Origin: an uncultured Pseudorhodobacter sp. | Lineage (GTDB): Bacteria > Pseudomonadota > Alphaproteobacteria > Rhodobacterales > Rhodobacteraceae | Direction of reading: 5' to 3' | DNA: 5,189 bases | NCBI GenBank assembly: GCA_937910975.1 | Contig: CALEMZ010000248.1 | Location: 1 to 5,189 of the forward strand | Part shown: positions 1 to 5,189 of the stretch, piece by piece | Numbering within the stretch: position 1 is the stretch's first letter | Layout of the letters: the number at the start of each line of letters is the position of its first letter | The notes under the pieces: generated by a model | Told to the model about the DNA's origin: nothing | Database searches by the model: none | The model's input: only the letters and a program-made list of their open reading frames with translations | Translations under genes and position numbers: made by a program

Positions 1-53
1 CATAAAGTCGTCTTATATCAATTGCTTGGTAAGTGCGTGCGCATGTCGCCCAT

Positions 54-845
54 TCACCCCCTATGCGCACCCGCCGCCAATTTTGCCACCCGCTCCAACA
101 CCTCAGCCACAGACTTGCCCTCGGCAATATCCTTCACAATCGCCGAGCCGACAACGCAGCCATCCGCGATGCCTGCAATCGCTTCCGCCACCACCGGCGT
201 GGTGATGCCAAAGCCCACAATCACCGGTAAATCCGTCTGCGCCTTGATCCGCGCTACTTCGGGGGCCACATCCGCCGCCTCCGGCGCTGCCGCGCCCGTG
301 ATCCCGGTGATCGAGACGTAATAAACAAAGCCGCTCGTGTTCTGCAAAACCTTCGGCAAACGCTTGTCATCCGTGGTGGGCGTGGCCAGCCGGATAAAGT
401 TCAGCCCGGCCTTCTGGGCGGGAATGCACAGCTCGTCGTCCTCTTCGGGGGGCAGGTCCACGATGATCAGCCCATCAATCCCTGCGGCCTTGGCCTGGAC
501 CAAAAACAGGTCCACGCCGCGGCTGTAGATCGGGTTGTAGTAGCCCATCATCACGATCGGGGTGCTGTCATCGCCGCGGCGAAACTCCGTGACCATCGCC
601 AGCGTTTTATCCAGCGTCATGCCGCCTTCCAGCGCCCGCTGCCCTGCGAGCTGGATCGTCGGCCCGTCCGCCATCGGGTCGGTGAAGGGCAGGCCGATCT
701 CGATGATATCCACGCCCGCACCCGGCAGGCCCTTCATCACCGCAAGCGAGGTCGCCACATCCGGGTCACCGGCCATAATGTAGGAAACGAAAGCTTTCTT
801 ACCGCTGGCCCGCAGGCTGGCAAATTTCTGGTCAATCCGGGTCAT
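54..845 (-). CDS. trpA: Tryptophan synthase alpha subunit
   Basis: Cytoplasmic alpha subunit of the alpha2-beta2 tryptophan synthase. It cleaves indole-3-glycerol phosphate to indole and glyceraldehyde 3-phosphate and passes indole to TrpB. The protein is 263 residues, close to the usual 265-270, and appears complete as a TIM barrel. The family signature IEIGLPFTDPMADG lies at about residues 48-61, with catalytic Glu49 and Asp60 at the same numbers as in E. coli. The loop-6 region is YYVSITGITG (175-184). The phosphate-binding segments are GFGI (211-214) and GSAIV (233-237). The ATG at 845 is preferred because AAGGAC sits six bases before it and the TrpA homology starts there; an in-frame ATG at 902 would add 19 unrelated residues. 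No trpB lies upstream within reach: the upstream 344 bases hold only a gene remnant, so trpA may be transcribed alone or lie downstream of a decayed gene. Identification is secure. Confidence 0.97.
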   Translation of the reverse strand: MTRIDQKFASLRASGKKAFVSYIMAGDPDVATSLAVMKGLPGAGVDIIEIGLPFTDPMADGPTIQLAGQRALEGGMTLDKTLAMVTEFRRGDDSTPIVMMGYYNPIYSRGVDLFLVQAKAAGIDGLIIVDLPPEEDDELCIPAQKAGLNFIRLATPTTDDKRLPKVLQNTSGFVYYVSITGITGAAAPEAADVAPEVARIKAQTDLPVIVGFGITTPVVAEAIAGIADGCVVGSAIVKDIAEGKSVAEVLERVAKLAAGAHRG

Positions 846-866
846 GGCGGTGTCCTTATAAGTGTT

Positions 867-909
867 GCTATTGGGTTTGCCCAAAGCAGGGGCAGAAATC
901 AATGCCCCT
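867..909 (-). promoter_or_regulatory. Two abutting stem-loops upstream of trpA
   Basis: Seen directly. One perfect stem has arms AGGGGCA and TGCCCCT (888-894 and 903-909, 8-base loop). Immediately next to it is a second stem, 867-887, with arms GCT+TTGGG and CCCAA+AGC, a four-base loop and one bulged base. They lie about ten bases upstream of the trpA ribosome binding site on the trpA-coding strand. They could be a terminator for the remnant gene upstream, an mRNA-stabilising leader or a regulatory element. There is no T run after either stem and no Trp-codon leader peptide, so classical attenuation is not supported. The function is inferred only. Confidence 0.45.
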
Positions 910-936
910 CATCCCTCGGTGCCACTTCGCCACACA

Positions 937-1125
937 TTACATGGGGCTGGGGACCACGATCATCCAATGGGTGCCGAGGCGGACCTTCCCCATACCAAAC
1001 ACGGCGGGCCAGAAGGTCAACGCAAAAGCCATGATTTCCTTGCCGTCTACCGTTAACCGGTCAAACATTGCCTTGGCCGAGGCAGCGCCCGGCTCAAATG
1101 GCACAACATACCGTTCAGCAAAGCG
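937..1125 (-). pseudogene. C-terminal remnant of a PhnB/VOC-like protein
   Basis: A 62-codon open stretch lies between a TAG at 1126-1128 and a TAA at 937-939, with no usable start near its beginning. Its translation carries, in order, YVVPFEPGAASAKAMFDRL, then TFWPAVFGM, then GTHWMIVVP. This resembles the C-terminal end of PhnB-type vicinal-oxygen-chelate (glyoxalase/bleomycin-resistance superfamily) proteins, where an A-x-x-x-F-D/A-A-L helix is followed by T-F-W...F-G-M...F-G-x-x-W-M. The family is usually about 130-150 residues, so the N-terminal half is absent. Only 64 bases separate the TAG from the ychF start, and neither other minus-strand frame there looks VOC-like. The usual D-x-F-G before W-M reads K-V-R-L-G, which also suggests decay. 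It points the same way as trpA. The family match is by eye; a chance open frame is possible but less likely given the ordered motifs. Confidence 0.5.
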
Positions 1126-1131
1126 CTACGC

Positions 1132-1161
1132 TTGCGGTTTGCTGGCCTTTCGGACTATGAG
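1132..1161 (+). promoter_or_regulatory. Possible sigma-70-type promoter of ychF
   Basis: TTGCGG (1132-1137) and TATGAG (1156-1161) are separated by 18 bases and lie about 30 bases before the ychF ATG. They match the -35 and -10 consensus at three and four of six positions. An inverted repeat AGCAAA (1117-1122) / TTTGCT (1138-1143) overlaps the -35 and could be an operator or coincidence. The position is sensible and the match is weak. Confidence 0.3.
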
Positions 1162-1189
1162 GGCCGGGCAAACGGATGGAGAGAAGATC

Positions 1190-2287
1190 ATGGGATTTCG
1201 CATGGGGATTGTCGGGCTGCCGAATGTGGGCAAGTCTACCCTTTTCAACGCGCTGACCCGCACGGCGGCGGCACAGGCGGCGAACTTTCCGTTCTGCACG
1301 ATTGAGCCGAATGTCGGCGATGTGGCCGTGCCGGATGCGCGGCTGGAAAAGCTGGCCGCGATTGCGGGCTCCAAGCAGATCATTCCGACGCGGATGACCT
1401 TCGTGGATATTGCCGGGCTGGTGCGCGGGGCGTCTAAAGGAGAGGGGTTGGGCAACCAGTTTCTCGCCAATATCCGCGAGTGTGATGCGATTGCGCATGT
1501 TTTGCGCTGCTTTGAAGATGACGACATCACCCATGTTGAGGGCAAGATAGACCCAGTGGCGGATGCCGAGACGATTGAAACGGAACTGATGCTTGCCGAT
1601 CTGGAATCGATTGAGCGGCGGCTGGCCAACCTCGCCCGCAAGATCAAGGGCGGTGACAAGGATGCGGGCGATCAGGTGCGGCTGCTGAAACTGGCGCAGG
1701 TGGTGCTGGAAGAGGGCAAGCCCGCGCGTTCGGTCGAGATCGCAGAGGATGACAAGCGGAACTGGCGGTTGTTGCAGCTTTTGACCTCCAAGCCTGTGCT
1801 TTTCGTTTGCAACGTTGAGGAGTCTTCAGCGGCAGCGGGGAATTCACTTTCGGCGCGGGTCGCGGAGATGGCGGCCAGGCAAGGCGCGGGGATGGTCGTG
1901 ATTTCGGCCCGGATTGAGGAAGAAATCAGCCAGCTTGATGCCGAAGAGGCCGAGATGTTTCTGGGCGAGATGGGGCTGGAAGAGCCGGGCTTGGATCGCT
2001 TGATCCGCGCCGGGTATCAACTGCTAGGTTTGCAGACTTATTTTACGGTCGGCCCCAAGGAAGCGCGGGCCTGGACGATTACGAAGGGGACACTCGCGCC
2101 GGCAGCGGCGGGGGTGATTCACGGCGATTTCGAGAAGGGCTTTATCCGGTCCGAGACGGTGGGATATGATGATTATATCGCCGGAAACGGCGAGGCCGGG
2201 GCCAAGGAAGCAGGCAAGTTCCGGGTGGAAGGCAAGACCTATGAGGTGAAGGACGGCGACGTTCTGCACTTCTTGTTCTCAGGCTGA
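1190..2287 (+). CDS. ychF: Redox-regulated P-loop ATPase YchF (OLA1/Obg-like)
   Basis: Cytoplasmic TRAFAC-class P-loop NTPase of the Obg/YchF group. The family binds ribosomes, prefers ATP to GTP and is linked to oxidative-stress and translation control. The protein is 365 residues, the normal YchF length. Visible motifs are the Walker A/G1 GLPNVGKS (9-16), G3 DIAGL (73-77), the YchF-specific G4 form N-x-x-E as NVEE (208-211) in place of the GTPase NKxD, and G5 ISA (238-240). A coiled-coil-like charged region spans about 125-190. The C-terminal TGS domain runs from about 281 to 363 (LQTYFTVGPKEARAWTI through YEVKDGDVLHFLFSG). The start is set by the conserved MGFRMGIVGLPNVGKS and by GGAGAG six bases upstream; the frame stays open back to 902, but that part has no family match. 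It is divergent from trpA and convergent with the saccharopine dehydrogenase gene, so it is probably monocistronic. Confidence 0.97.
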   Translation: MGFRMGIVGLPNVGKSTLFNALTRTAAAQAANFPFCTIEPNVGDVAVPDARLEKLAAIAGSKQIIPTRMTFVDIAGLVRGASKGEGLGNQFLANIRECDAIAHVLRCFEDDDITHVEGKIDPVADAETIETELMLADLESIERRLANLARKIKGGDKDAGDQVRLLKLAQVVLEEGKPARSVEIAEDDKRNWRLLQLLTSKPVLFVCNVEESSAAAGNSLSARVAEMAARQGAGMVVISARIEEEISQLDAEEAEMFLGEMGLEEPGLDRLIRAGYQLLGLQTYFTVGPKEARAWTITKGTLAPAAAGVIHGDFEKGFIRSETVGYDDYIAGNGEAGAKEAGKFRVEGKTYEVKDGDVLHFLFSG

Positions 2288-2295
2288 ATGGGGTG

Positions 2296-2325
2296 GCGCG
2301 CGGGCCGATGTGACCTCGCGTGCGC
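2296..2325. terminator. Possible weak terminator hairpin between convergent genes
   Basis: GCGCGCG (2296-2302) can pair with CGTGCGC (2319-2325), six Watson-Crick pairs and one G-T, around a 16-base loop. ACTTT follows on the plus strand. It lies nine bases after the ychF stop and in the 94-base gap between convergent genes, where a shared terminator is expected. The loop is large and the T tract short, so it is weakly supported. Confidence 0.25.
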
Positions 2326-2381
2326 ACTTTGACAGGGCTTTGTGATGCCTTCCGGGTTAGGCTGCGTCGATTTTGGCGCGT

Positions 2382-3437
2382 TCAAACCTGTGCGACATGG
2401 CTGTCAAACAGCGCCTTGGCCCGGCCCCAAACGCCTGCATCCAGATCGTTCAGCGTCAGCAAGGATGGCAGCAATTGCGCCGCAAAATCTTCGCTGCTTT
2501 CAACGGGCAAAAGCGAGGGCAGGTTGTCAATCGCGGTGACATCCAGCACGGGCGAATGCGCCACCCGCAAAGCAGGCGCTGCCCAATCGGTCGCGCGGTC
2601 GTAAACCTTGATGGGCGAGAATTCCGAGGTCGGATCGCAGGCGATATCGCCGATCACGGTAAGCCGCCGCGCATCGGTCTTGGCGCTGGCAGGCACAAAA
2701 ACCGGGCAGCCGGGCTGGGCCAGAATGCAGTTGAGGAAAATTTCGTGGTCCAAAACCTCGGGGAAGGGCCCGCCATGGGCGGTCTCAGCCATATCCCATT
2801 TTGTGACCGTTACCCCCATCGCCTCGCACAGGTCCGAGGCCCCCGTGCCTACCCTGCCCAATGCGCCGATGACGATTGCGCGTGGGCGCGCGGGGCCAAT
2901 GGCCGAAAGTTCCGCCCCAAGGTCTGCCAAAAGTGCCTGCTTTTCGGGATATTTTGCCACTGGCCCTGCGATGCTGCCCCGCTGTTGCGCCGCCCAGCAT
3001 TTCAAGGAGACAGCCGCCCCGGCATAGCCTGCCCAATAGCCAAAAGCGGCTACGCGACGGCCATTTTCACCAGTCAGATACTCGATATCATACATCGTCC
3101 CGCCCCCAGCCTTGAAACGACGCAAAAGCGTTTTCCCGGCGGGTTGGCCCTTATAGGCATGACCAAAGAGGATATGCCGATGGGGCAGGGGAGTGCCATC
3201 TTCGGGCAGCTCCTTCAGGCCAAAGATAATCGCATCAAGGGGGGCACCGGGCCAGCTATTCTCTGCAGCAATTTCGCAGCCCGTGGCGCGGTAGCCCGCA
3301 ATCGGAATAGCACGGACCGAGCTTTGCTCTACCGTCACGCGGAACCCTGCGGCCAGCATCGCGGCCACGCCTTCGGGCGTTATTCCTACGCGTTCTTCGT
3401 TGGCGCGTTGCTCGGCGCGGACCCAGATATGTGTCAT
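2382..3437 (-). CDS. Saccharopine dehydrogenase, NAD+, L-lysine-forming (Lys1-like)
   Basis: Predicted to interconvert saccharopine + NAD+ + H2O and L-lysine + 2-oxoglutarate + NADH (the EC 1.5.1.7 reaction) in the cytoplasm. At 351 residues it is slightly shorter than fungal Lys1 (about 370). It aligns by eye throughout: N-terminal WVRAEQRANEERVGITP (5-21); GLKELPEDG (73-81) with Lys75; ILFGHAYKGQ (89-98) with His93, the two residues equivalent to the yeast Lys1 catalytic Lys and His; TMYDIEYL (114-121); RRVAAFGYWAGYAGAA (127-142); dinucleotide-binding VIGALGRVGTGA (189-200); and DNLPSLLPVESSEDF (304-318). The Cys of the fungal GRCG motif is Val here. The ATG at 3437 is preceded by AAGGA at normal spacing. 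The WGR gene ends 24 bases upstream on the same strand, so an operon is likely. In bacteria the enzyme may serve lysine breakdown or synthesis; no partner saccharopine dehydrogenase (glutamate-forming) is in the window, so direction is open. The alternative, alanine dehydrogenase/transhydrogenase-like, fits less well. Confidence 0.93.
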   Translation of the reverse strand: MTHIWVRAEQRANEERVGITPEGVAAMLAAGFRVTVEQSSVRAIPIAGYRATGCEIAAENSWPGAPLDAIIFGLKELPEDGTPLPHRHILFGHAYKGQPAGKTLLRRFKAGGGTMYDIEYLTGENGRRVAAFGYWAGYAGAAVSLKCWAAQQRGSIAGPVAKYPEKQALLADLGAELSAIGPARPRAIVIGALGRVGTGASDLCEAMGVTVTKWDMAETAHGGPFPEVLDHEIFLNCILAQPGCPVFVPASAKTDARRLTVIGDIACDPTSEFSPIKVYDRATDWAAPALRVAHSPVLDVTAIDNLPSLLPVESSEDFAAQLLPSLLTLNDLDAGVWGRAKALFDSHVAQV

Positions 3438-3461
3438 GTTGCTGTCCTTGCTTTCCGGGCC

Positions 3462-3722
3462 TTAGTGTTGGGTCGTTCCGTTCTGGAGCAACCGATCATA
3501 GCCCCGGCGCATCGCGCGCTTTTGCCAACGCTCGGCAGCAAGGCAGGCCTCGCGCAGATTGGCGAACCATGTGATCTGGCGTTGGCCGGAGATGGCACCC
3601 GGCCGCCCACGCAGGCCCCATTCGCGCAAGACCGAATACTCGCCAAATAGATTATAGTCGACATCGACGCGGTAATAGCGAGCGCGCCCCTTGCTATTTA
3701 GCAGTAAATGGAAACCGATCAT
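3462..3722 (-). CDS. Small WGR-domain protein
   Basis: An 86-residue protein that is essentially one WGR domain (about 4-78). Visible elements are the opening RARYYRVDVD (13-22), the core LFGEYSVLREWG (25-36) with the name motif written W-G-L-R-G-R, and the closing KRAMRRGYDR (68-77), matching the usual K-x-x-x-R-G-Y ending. WGR domains occur in eukaryotic PARPs, where they contact DNA or the catalytic domain, and as small stand-alone proteins in alphaproteobacteria with no settled function. The start at 3722 is chosen because WGR homology begins just after it; the upstream purine run is only GGGGG, a weak site. The longer reading from 3863 would overlap the divergent gene and adds no domain. 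It lies 24 bases before the saccharopine dehydrogenase gene, probably co-transcribed. No metal, DNA or PARP partner domain is present. Confidence 0.85.
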   Translation of the reverse strand: MIGFHLLLNSKGRARYYRVDVDYNLFGEYSVLREWGLRGRPGAISGQRQITWFANLREACLAAERWQKRAMRRGYDRLLQNGTTQH

Positions 3723-3808
3723 TTTTGCCCCCAGGCTTGGCTTCTGCCTCCAGAGATACCAGATTTGAATCCGAGCAACAGGCCAAACTTGTCGATAAAG
3801 GAAACGGG
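3723..3808. promoter_or_regulatory. Divergent intergenic region, WGR gene / SGNH-like gene
   Basis: These 86 bases separate two divergent start codons, so promoters for both transcription units should lie here or reach into the coding ends. I could not pick convincing -35/-10 pairs on either strand. AAAGGA just before 3809 is the ribosome binding site of the plus-strand gene. Confidence 0.4.
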
Positions 3809-4770
3809 ATGCAAAGGCGTAAGATAATCTGGTTGGGGATCGGGGCGCTTGTTGGTGCTGCAAGCTTTGGGGTTGCGCGGTATTGGCGGGCCCGCCCGCT
3901 GCCTCTGGCCGAGTTTGAGGCGCGCTATGACATCCTGCTTGCCCCCCCGCCGCAGGTTTGGCGGTTTACCACCTTGGCCACAGCCTTGTTGGCCGGGATA
4001 TGCCTGCGATGCTGGAGCAGCTTGCCAAGGCGGCAGGGCGCGCCGATCATCGCCACGCCAGCCAGCTTGGCTGGGGCGCGAGCCTTGATCAGCATCGGCA
4101 AGGGGCCGGGGCGGTGCCCGGATTTACTGAGGAGAACGCCCATCCGAACCATCGCCCCGCCGCAGAGGCGCTGGCCTCCGGCGGGTATGACGCGGTGGTT
4201 TTGACGGAGATGGTCGAAATTCGTGATGCCATCCGCTATCATGACAGCGCCGAGGCACTGGCCCACTGGACGGTGGCGGCGCGTGCCGCAAACCCTAAGG
4301 CGCGGGTTTACCTTTATGAGACATGGCACCGGCTGGATGATGCGGAGGGCTGGCTGGCGCGGATCGACGCGGATCTGATCCGCGCATGGCGTGATGCCCT
4401 GATGCGGGTAGCTATGGCACAGCCCGAGGTAGGCACGATCTACCTGATCCCCGGCGGGCAGATTCTTGGTGCCGCTGTTCGCGCGATCGAGGCGGGCGAG
4501 GTGCCGGGGCTTTCCCGCCGCGAAGATCTGTTTTCCCGCGATGTCTCCGGCGTGGTGGATACGATCCACCTTAATGATCTTGGGGCTTACCTTATTGCGT
4601 TGACGCATTTTGCCACGCTCTACCAGCAAAGCCCCGAGGGTCTTCCTCACGCGCTGTTGCGGGCGGACGGCGAGGTCGCGACTGCTTTGCCGGAGCAGGC
4701 AGTCTTGCCGCTGCAAACACTGGTCTGGAAGGTTGCCAGCAGCTATGCTCTGACAGGGGTGGCAATATAG
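3809..4770 (+). pseudogene. SGNH/GDSL-hydrolase-like membrane or exported protein, frameshifted
   Basis: The gene begins at the ATG at 3809 (AAAGGA upstream) with MQRRKIIWLGIGALVGAASF, a positively charged end and a hydrophobic stretch (about 7-23) typical of a signal peptide or anchor. Its frame then leaves the homology near 3942-3948, a run of seven C. The frame ending at 4770 continues with GLAVYHLGHSLVGRDMPAML. One extra C would join them as LLAPPPAAGLAVYHLGHSL, giving about 320 residues. In that joined numbering the visible blocks are GHSLVG (57-62, candidate nucleophile Ser59), QLGWGASL (86-93), TEMVEIRDAIRYHDS (133-147), YLYETWHRLDD (168-178) and DTIHLNDLGAYL (251-262, candidate Asp251 and His254). 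The order resembles SGNH hydrolases: GxS near the front, D-x-x-H near the end. As written, translation from 3809 stops at 4202-4204. The substrate is unknown. The break may be a sequencing error, a true mutation or slippage; the rest of the frame is undamaged. Confidence 0.7.
3958..4770 (+). CDS. Intact-frame body of the SGNH-like protein (fragment of the gene above)
   Basis: This is the 270-codon downstream frame of the broken gene, holding all the conserved blocks. It would have to start at TTG (3958), with no convincing ribosome binding site, only three residues before the V-Y-H-L-G-H-S strand that forms the active-site block; a native protein would be expected to have more in front. It is therefore best read as the larger part of the frameshifted gene and is listed separately only because automatic annotation may call it alone. 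The next gene of the same family starts 52 bases after its TAG, with no terminator visible between, so co-transcription is likely. Confidence 0.55.
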   Translation: MAVYHLGHSLVGRDMPAMLEQLAKAAGRADHRHASQLGWGASLDQHRQGAGAVPGFTEENAHPNHRPAAEALASGGYDAVVLTEMVEIRDAIRYHDSAEALAHWTVAARAANPKARVYLYETWHRLDDAEGWLARIDADLIRAWRDALMRVAMAQPEVGTIYLIPGGQILGAAVRAIEAGEVPGLSRREDLFSRDVSGVVDTIHLNDLGAYLIALTHFATLYQQSPEGLPHALLRADGEVATALPEQAVLPLQTLVWKVASSYALTGVAI

Positions 4771-4822
4771 TCTAACCGCGTGCCGCGCCGATGTTTTATG
4801 TTCGCCAAGGGAAAGGATGCCA

Positions 4823-5189
4823 ATGTCATATTTGACCCTATTGACCGATATTCTTTATGTCGGTCACAGCCTTGTCGGCCCTTCCTTGCCGTCGATGGTT
4901 GAGGCGGGGCTGGCACATCAAGGCGTATCGGTGGAGGTTTCGGCACAGGTCATCAATGGCGCTCCTTTAAAGTATGGCTGGAATAATAGTGCCGAGGGCG
5001 AGCGCGGCGATGCGATGGCGATCCTGCCCGAGGGCGAGACATCGGTTCTGATCCTGACCGAAGCGATCCCGATTGCGGCCCAGATGGAATGGAATGATAC
5101 CGCCGGGTATGTCGCCAGATTTGCGGGGCTTGCCTGGGAAACGCGGCCTGATACGCAGGTCTATATCTATGAGACATGGCACAGCCTGA
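4823..5189 (+). CDS. SGNH-like protein, second tandem paralogue, partial at 3' end
   Basis: An open frame runs off the right edge after about 122 codons. It repeats the pattern of the preceding gene: DILYVGHSLVGPSLPSMVE near the start, VLILTEAIPIAAQMEWNDTA in the middle, and VYIYETWHSL at the edge, against YHLGHSLVGRDMPAML, VVLTEMVEIRDAIRYHDS and VYLYETWHRL in its neighbour. The candidate nucleophile Ser is in GHSLVG. Unlike its neighbour it has no hydrophobic leader: the active-site block begins about 12 residues from the start, so the product is probably cytoplasmic, or relies on another route. It also lacks the neighbour's E-N-A-H-P stretch. AAAGGA lies five bases before the ATG at 4823; the in-frame ATG at 4817 (AAGGG five bases upstream) is an equal alternative, adding two residues. 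The C-terminal D-x-x-H block expected of the family would lie beyond the window. The function is unknown. Confidence 0.8.
   Translation, partial: MSYLTLLTDILYVGHSLVGPSLPSMVEAGLAHQGVSVEVSAQVINGAPLKYGWNNSAEGERGDAMAILPEGETSVLILTEAIPIAAQMEWNDTAGYVARFAGLAWETRPDTQVYIYETWHSL

Noticed and set aside
1..53. Minus-strand ATG at bases 3-1, possibly the start of a gene downstream of trpA.
   Set aside because: Only the start codon would lie in the window and the upstream sequence has no convincing ribosome binding site, so nothing can be claimed.
846..902. Longer trpA start at 902 (minus).
   Set aside because: It would place the stem-loops and the ribosome binding site of the 845 start inside the coding sequence, and the extra residues are not TrpA-like.
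868..912. Possible 14-codon leader peptide ahead of trpA (minus).
   Set aside because: It contains no Trp codon and lacks a properly spaced ribosome binding site, so a trp attenuator is not supported.
902..1189. N-terminal extension of ychF by 96 codons.
   Set aside because: The added residues have no YchF homology and run through the upstream gap; the ATG at 1190 has a good ribosome binding site and the conserved MGFRMGIVGL start.
1115..1659. Minus-strand open frames opposite ychF.
   Set aside because: They are shadows of the conserved ychF coding sequence, with no family features.
2373..3650. A 425-codon open frame on the plus strand opposite the saccharopine dehydrogenase gene.
   Set aside because: Its translation shows no family features and is rich in Arg, Pro, Gly and Ala, as expected from reading a GC-rich gene backwards; the minus-strand gene has clear motifs throughout.
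3723..3863. Longer start for the WGR gene at 3863 (minus).
   Set aside because: It would overlap the start of the divergent SGNH-like gene and adds no recognisable domain.

Overview
The window reads as a piece of a chromosome from a marine or aquatic alphaproteobacterium of the Rhodobacteraceae (roseobacter) type. This is inferred from the GC-rich third positions, the style of the TrpA and YchF proteins, and a fungal-type NAD+ saccharopine dehydrogenase. No rRNA, tRNA, CRISPR array, transposase or phage gene was seen.

Layout. Bases 54-845 (minus) encode TrpA, complete, with the catalytic Glu49 and Asp60 in place. Bases 846-1189 contain no intact gene. They hold two abutting stem-loops just ahead of the trpA ribosome binding site, a minus-strand remnant that looks like the C-terminal end of a PhnB/VOC-type protein (937-1125), and the presumed ychF promoter. 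Bases 1190-2287 (plus) encode the ATPase YchF. A short convergent gap (2288-2381) follows, with a possible weak hairpin terminator.

Bases 3722 down to 2382 (minus) hold a probable two-gene operon: a small WGR-domain protein, then a saccharopine dehydrogenase (L-lysine-forming, Lys1-like) 24 bases downstream. This suggests lysine metabolism through saccharopine, but the partner enzyme is not in the window.

Divergent from this, across an 86-base gap, are two consecutive plus-strand genes of one poorly described family. Both carry a GHSLVG block and a YETWH block, and the complete one ends with a D-x-x-H-L-N block, so they look SGNH/GDSL-hydrolase-like. The first (3809-4770) has a membrane anchor or signal segment but is split by an apparent one-base loss in a run of seven C. 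The second (from 4823) has no export signal and runs off the right edge. This tandem pair is the least explained part of the window and the best candidate for something new. The rest is ordinary housekeeping and metabolic sequence.
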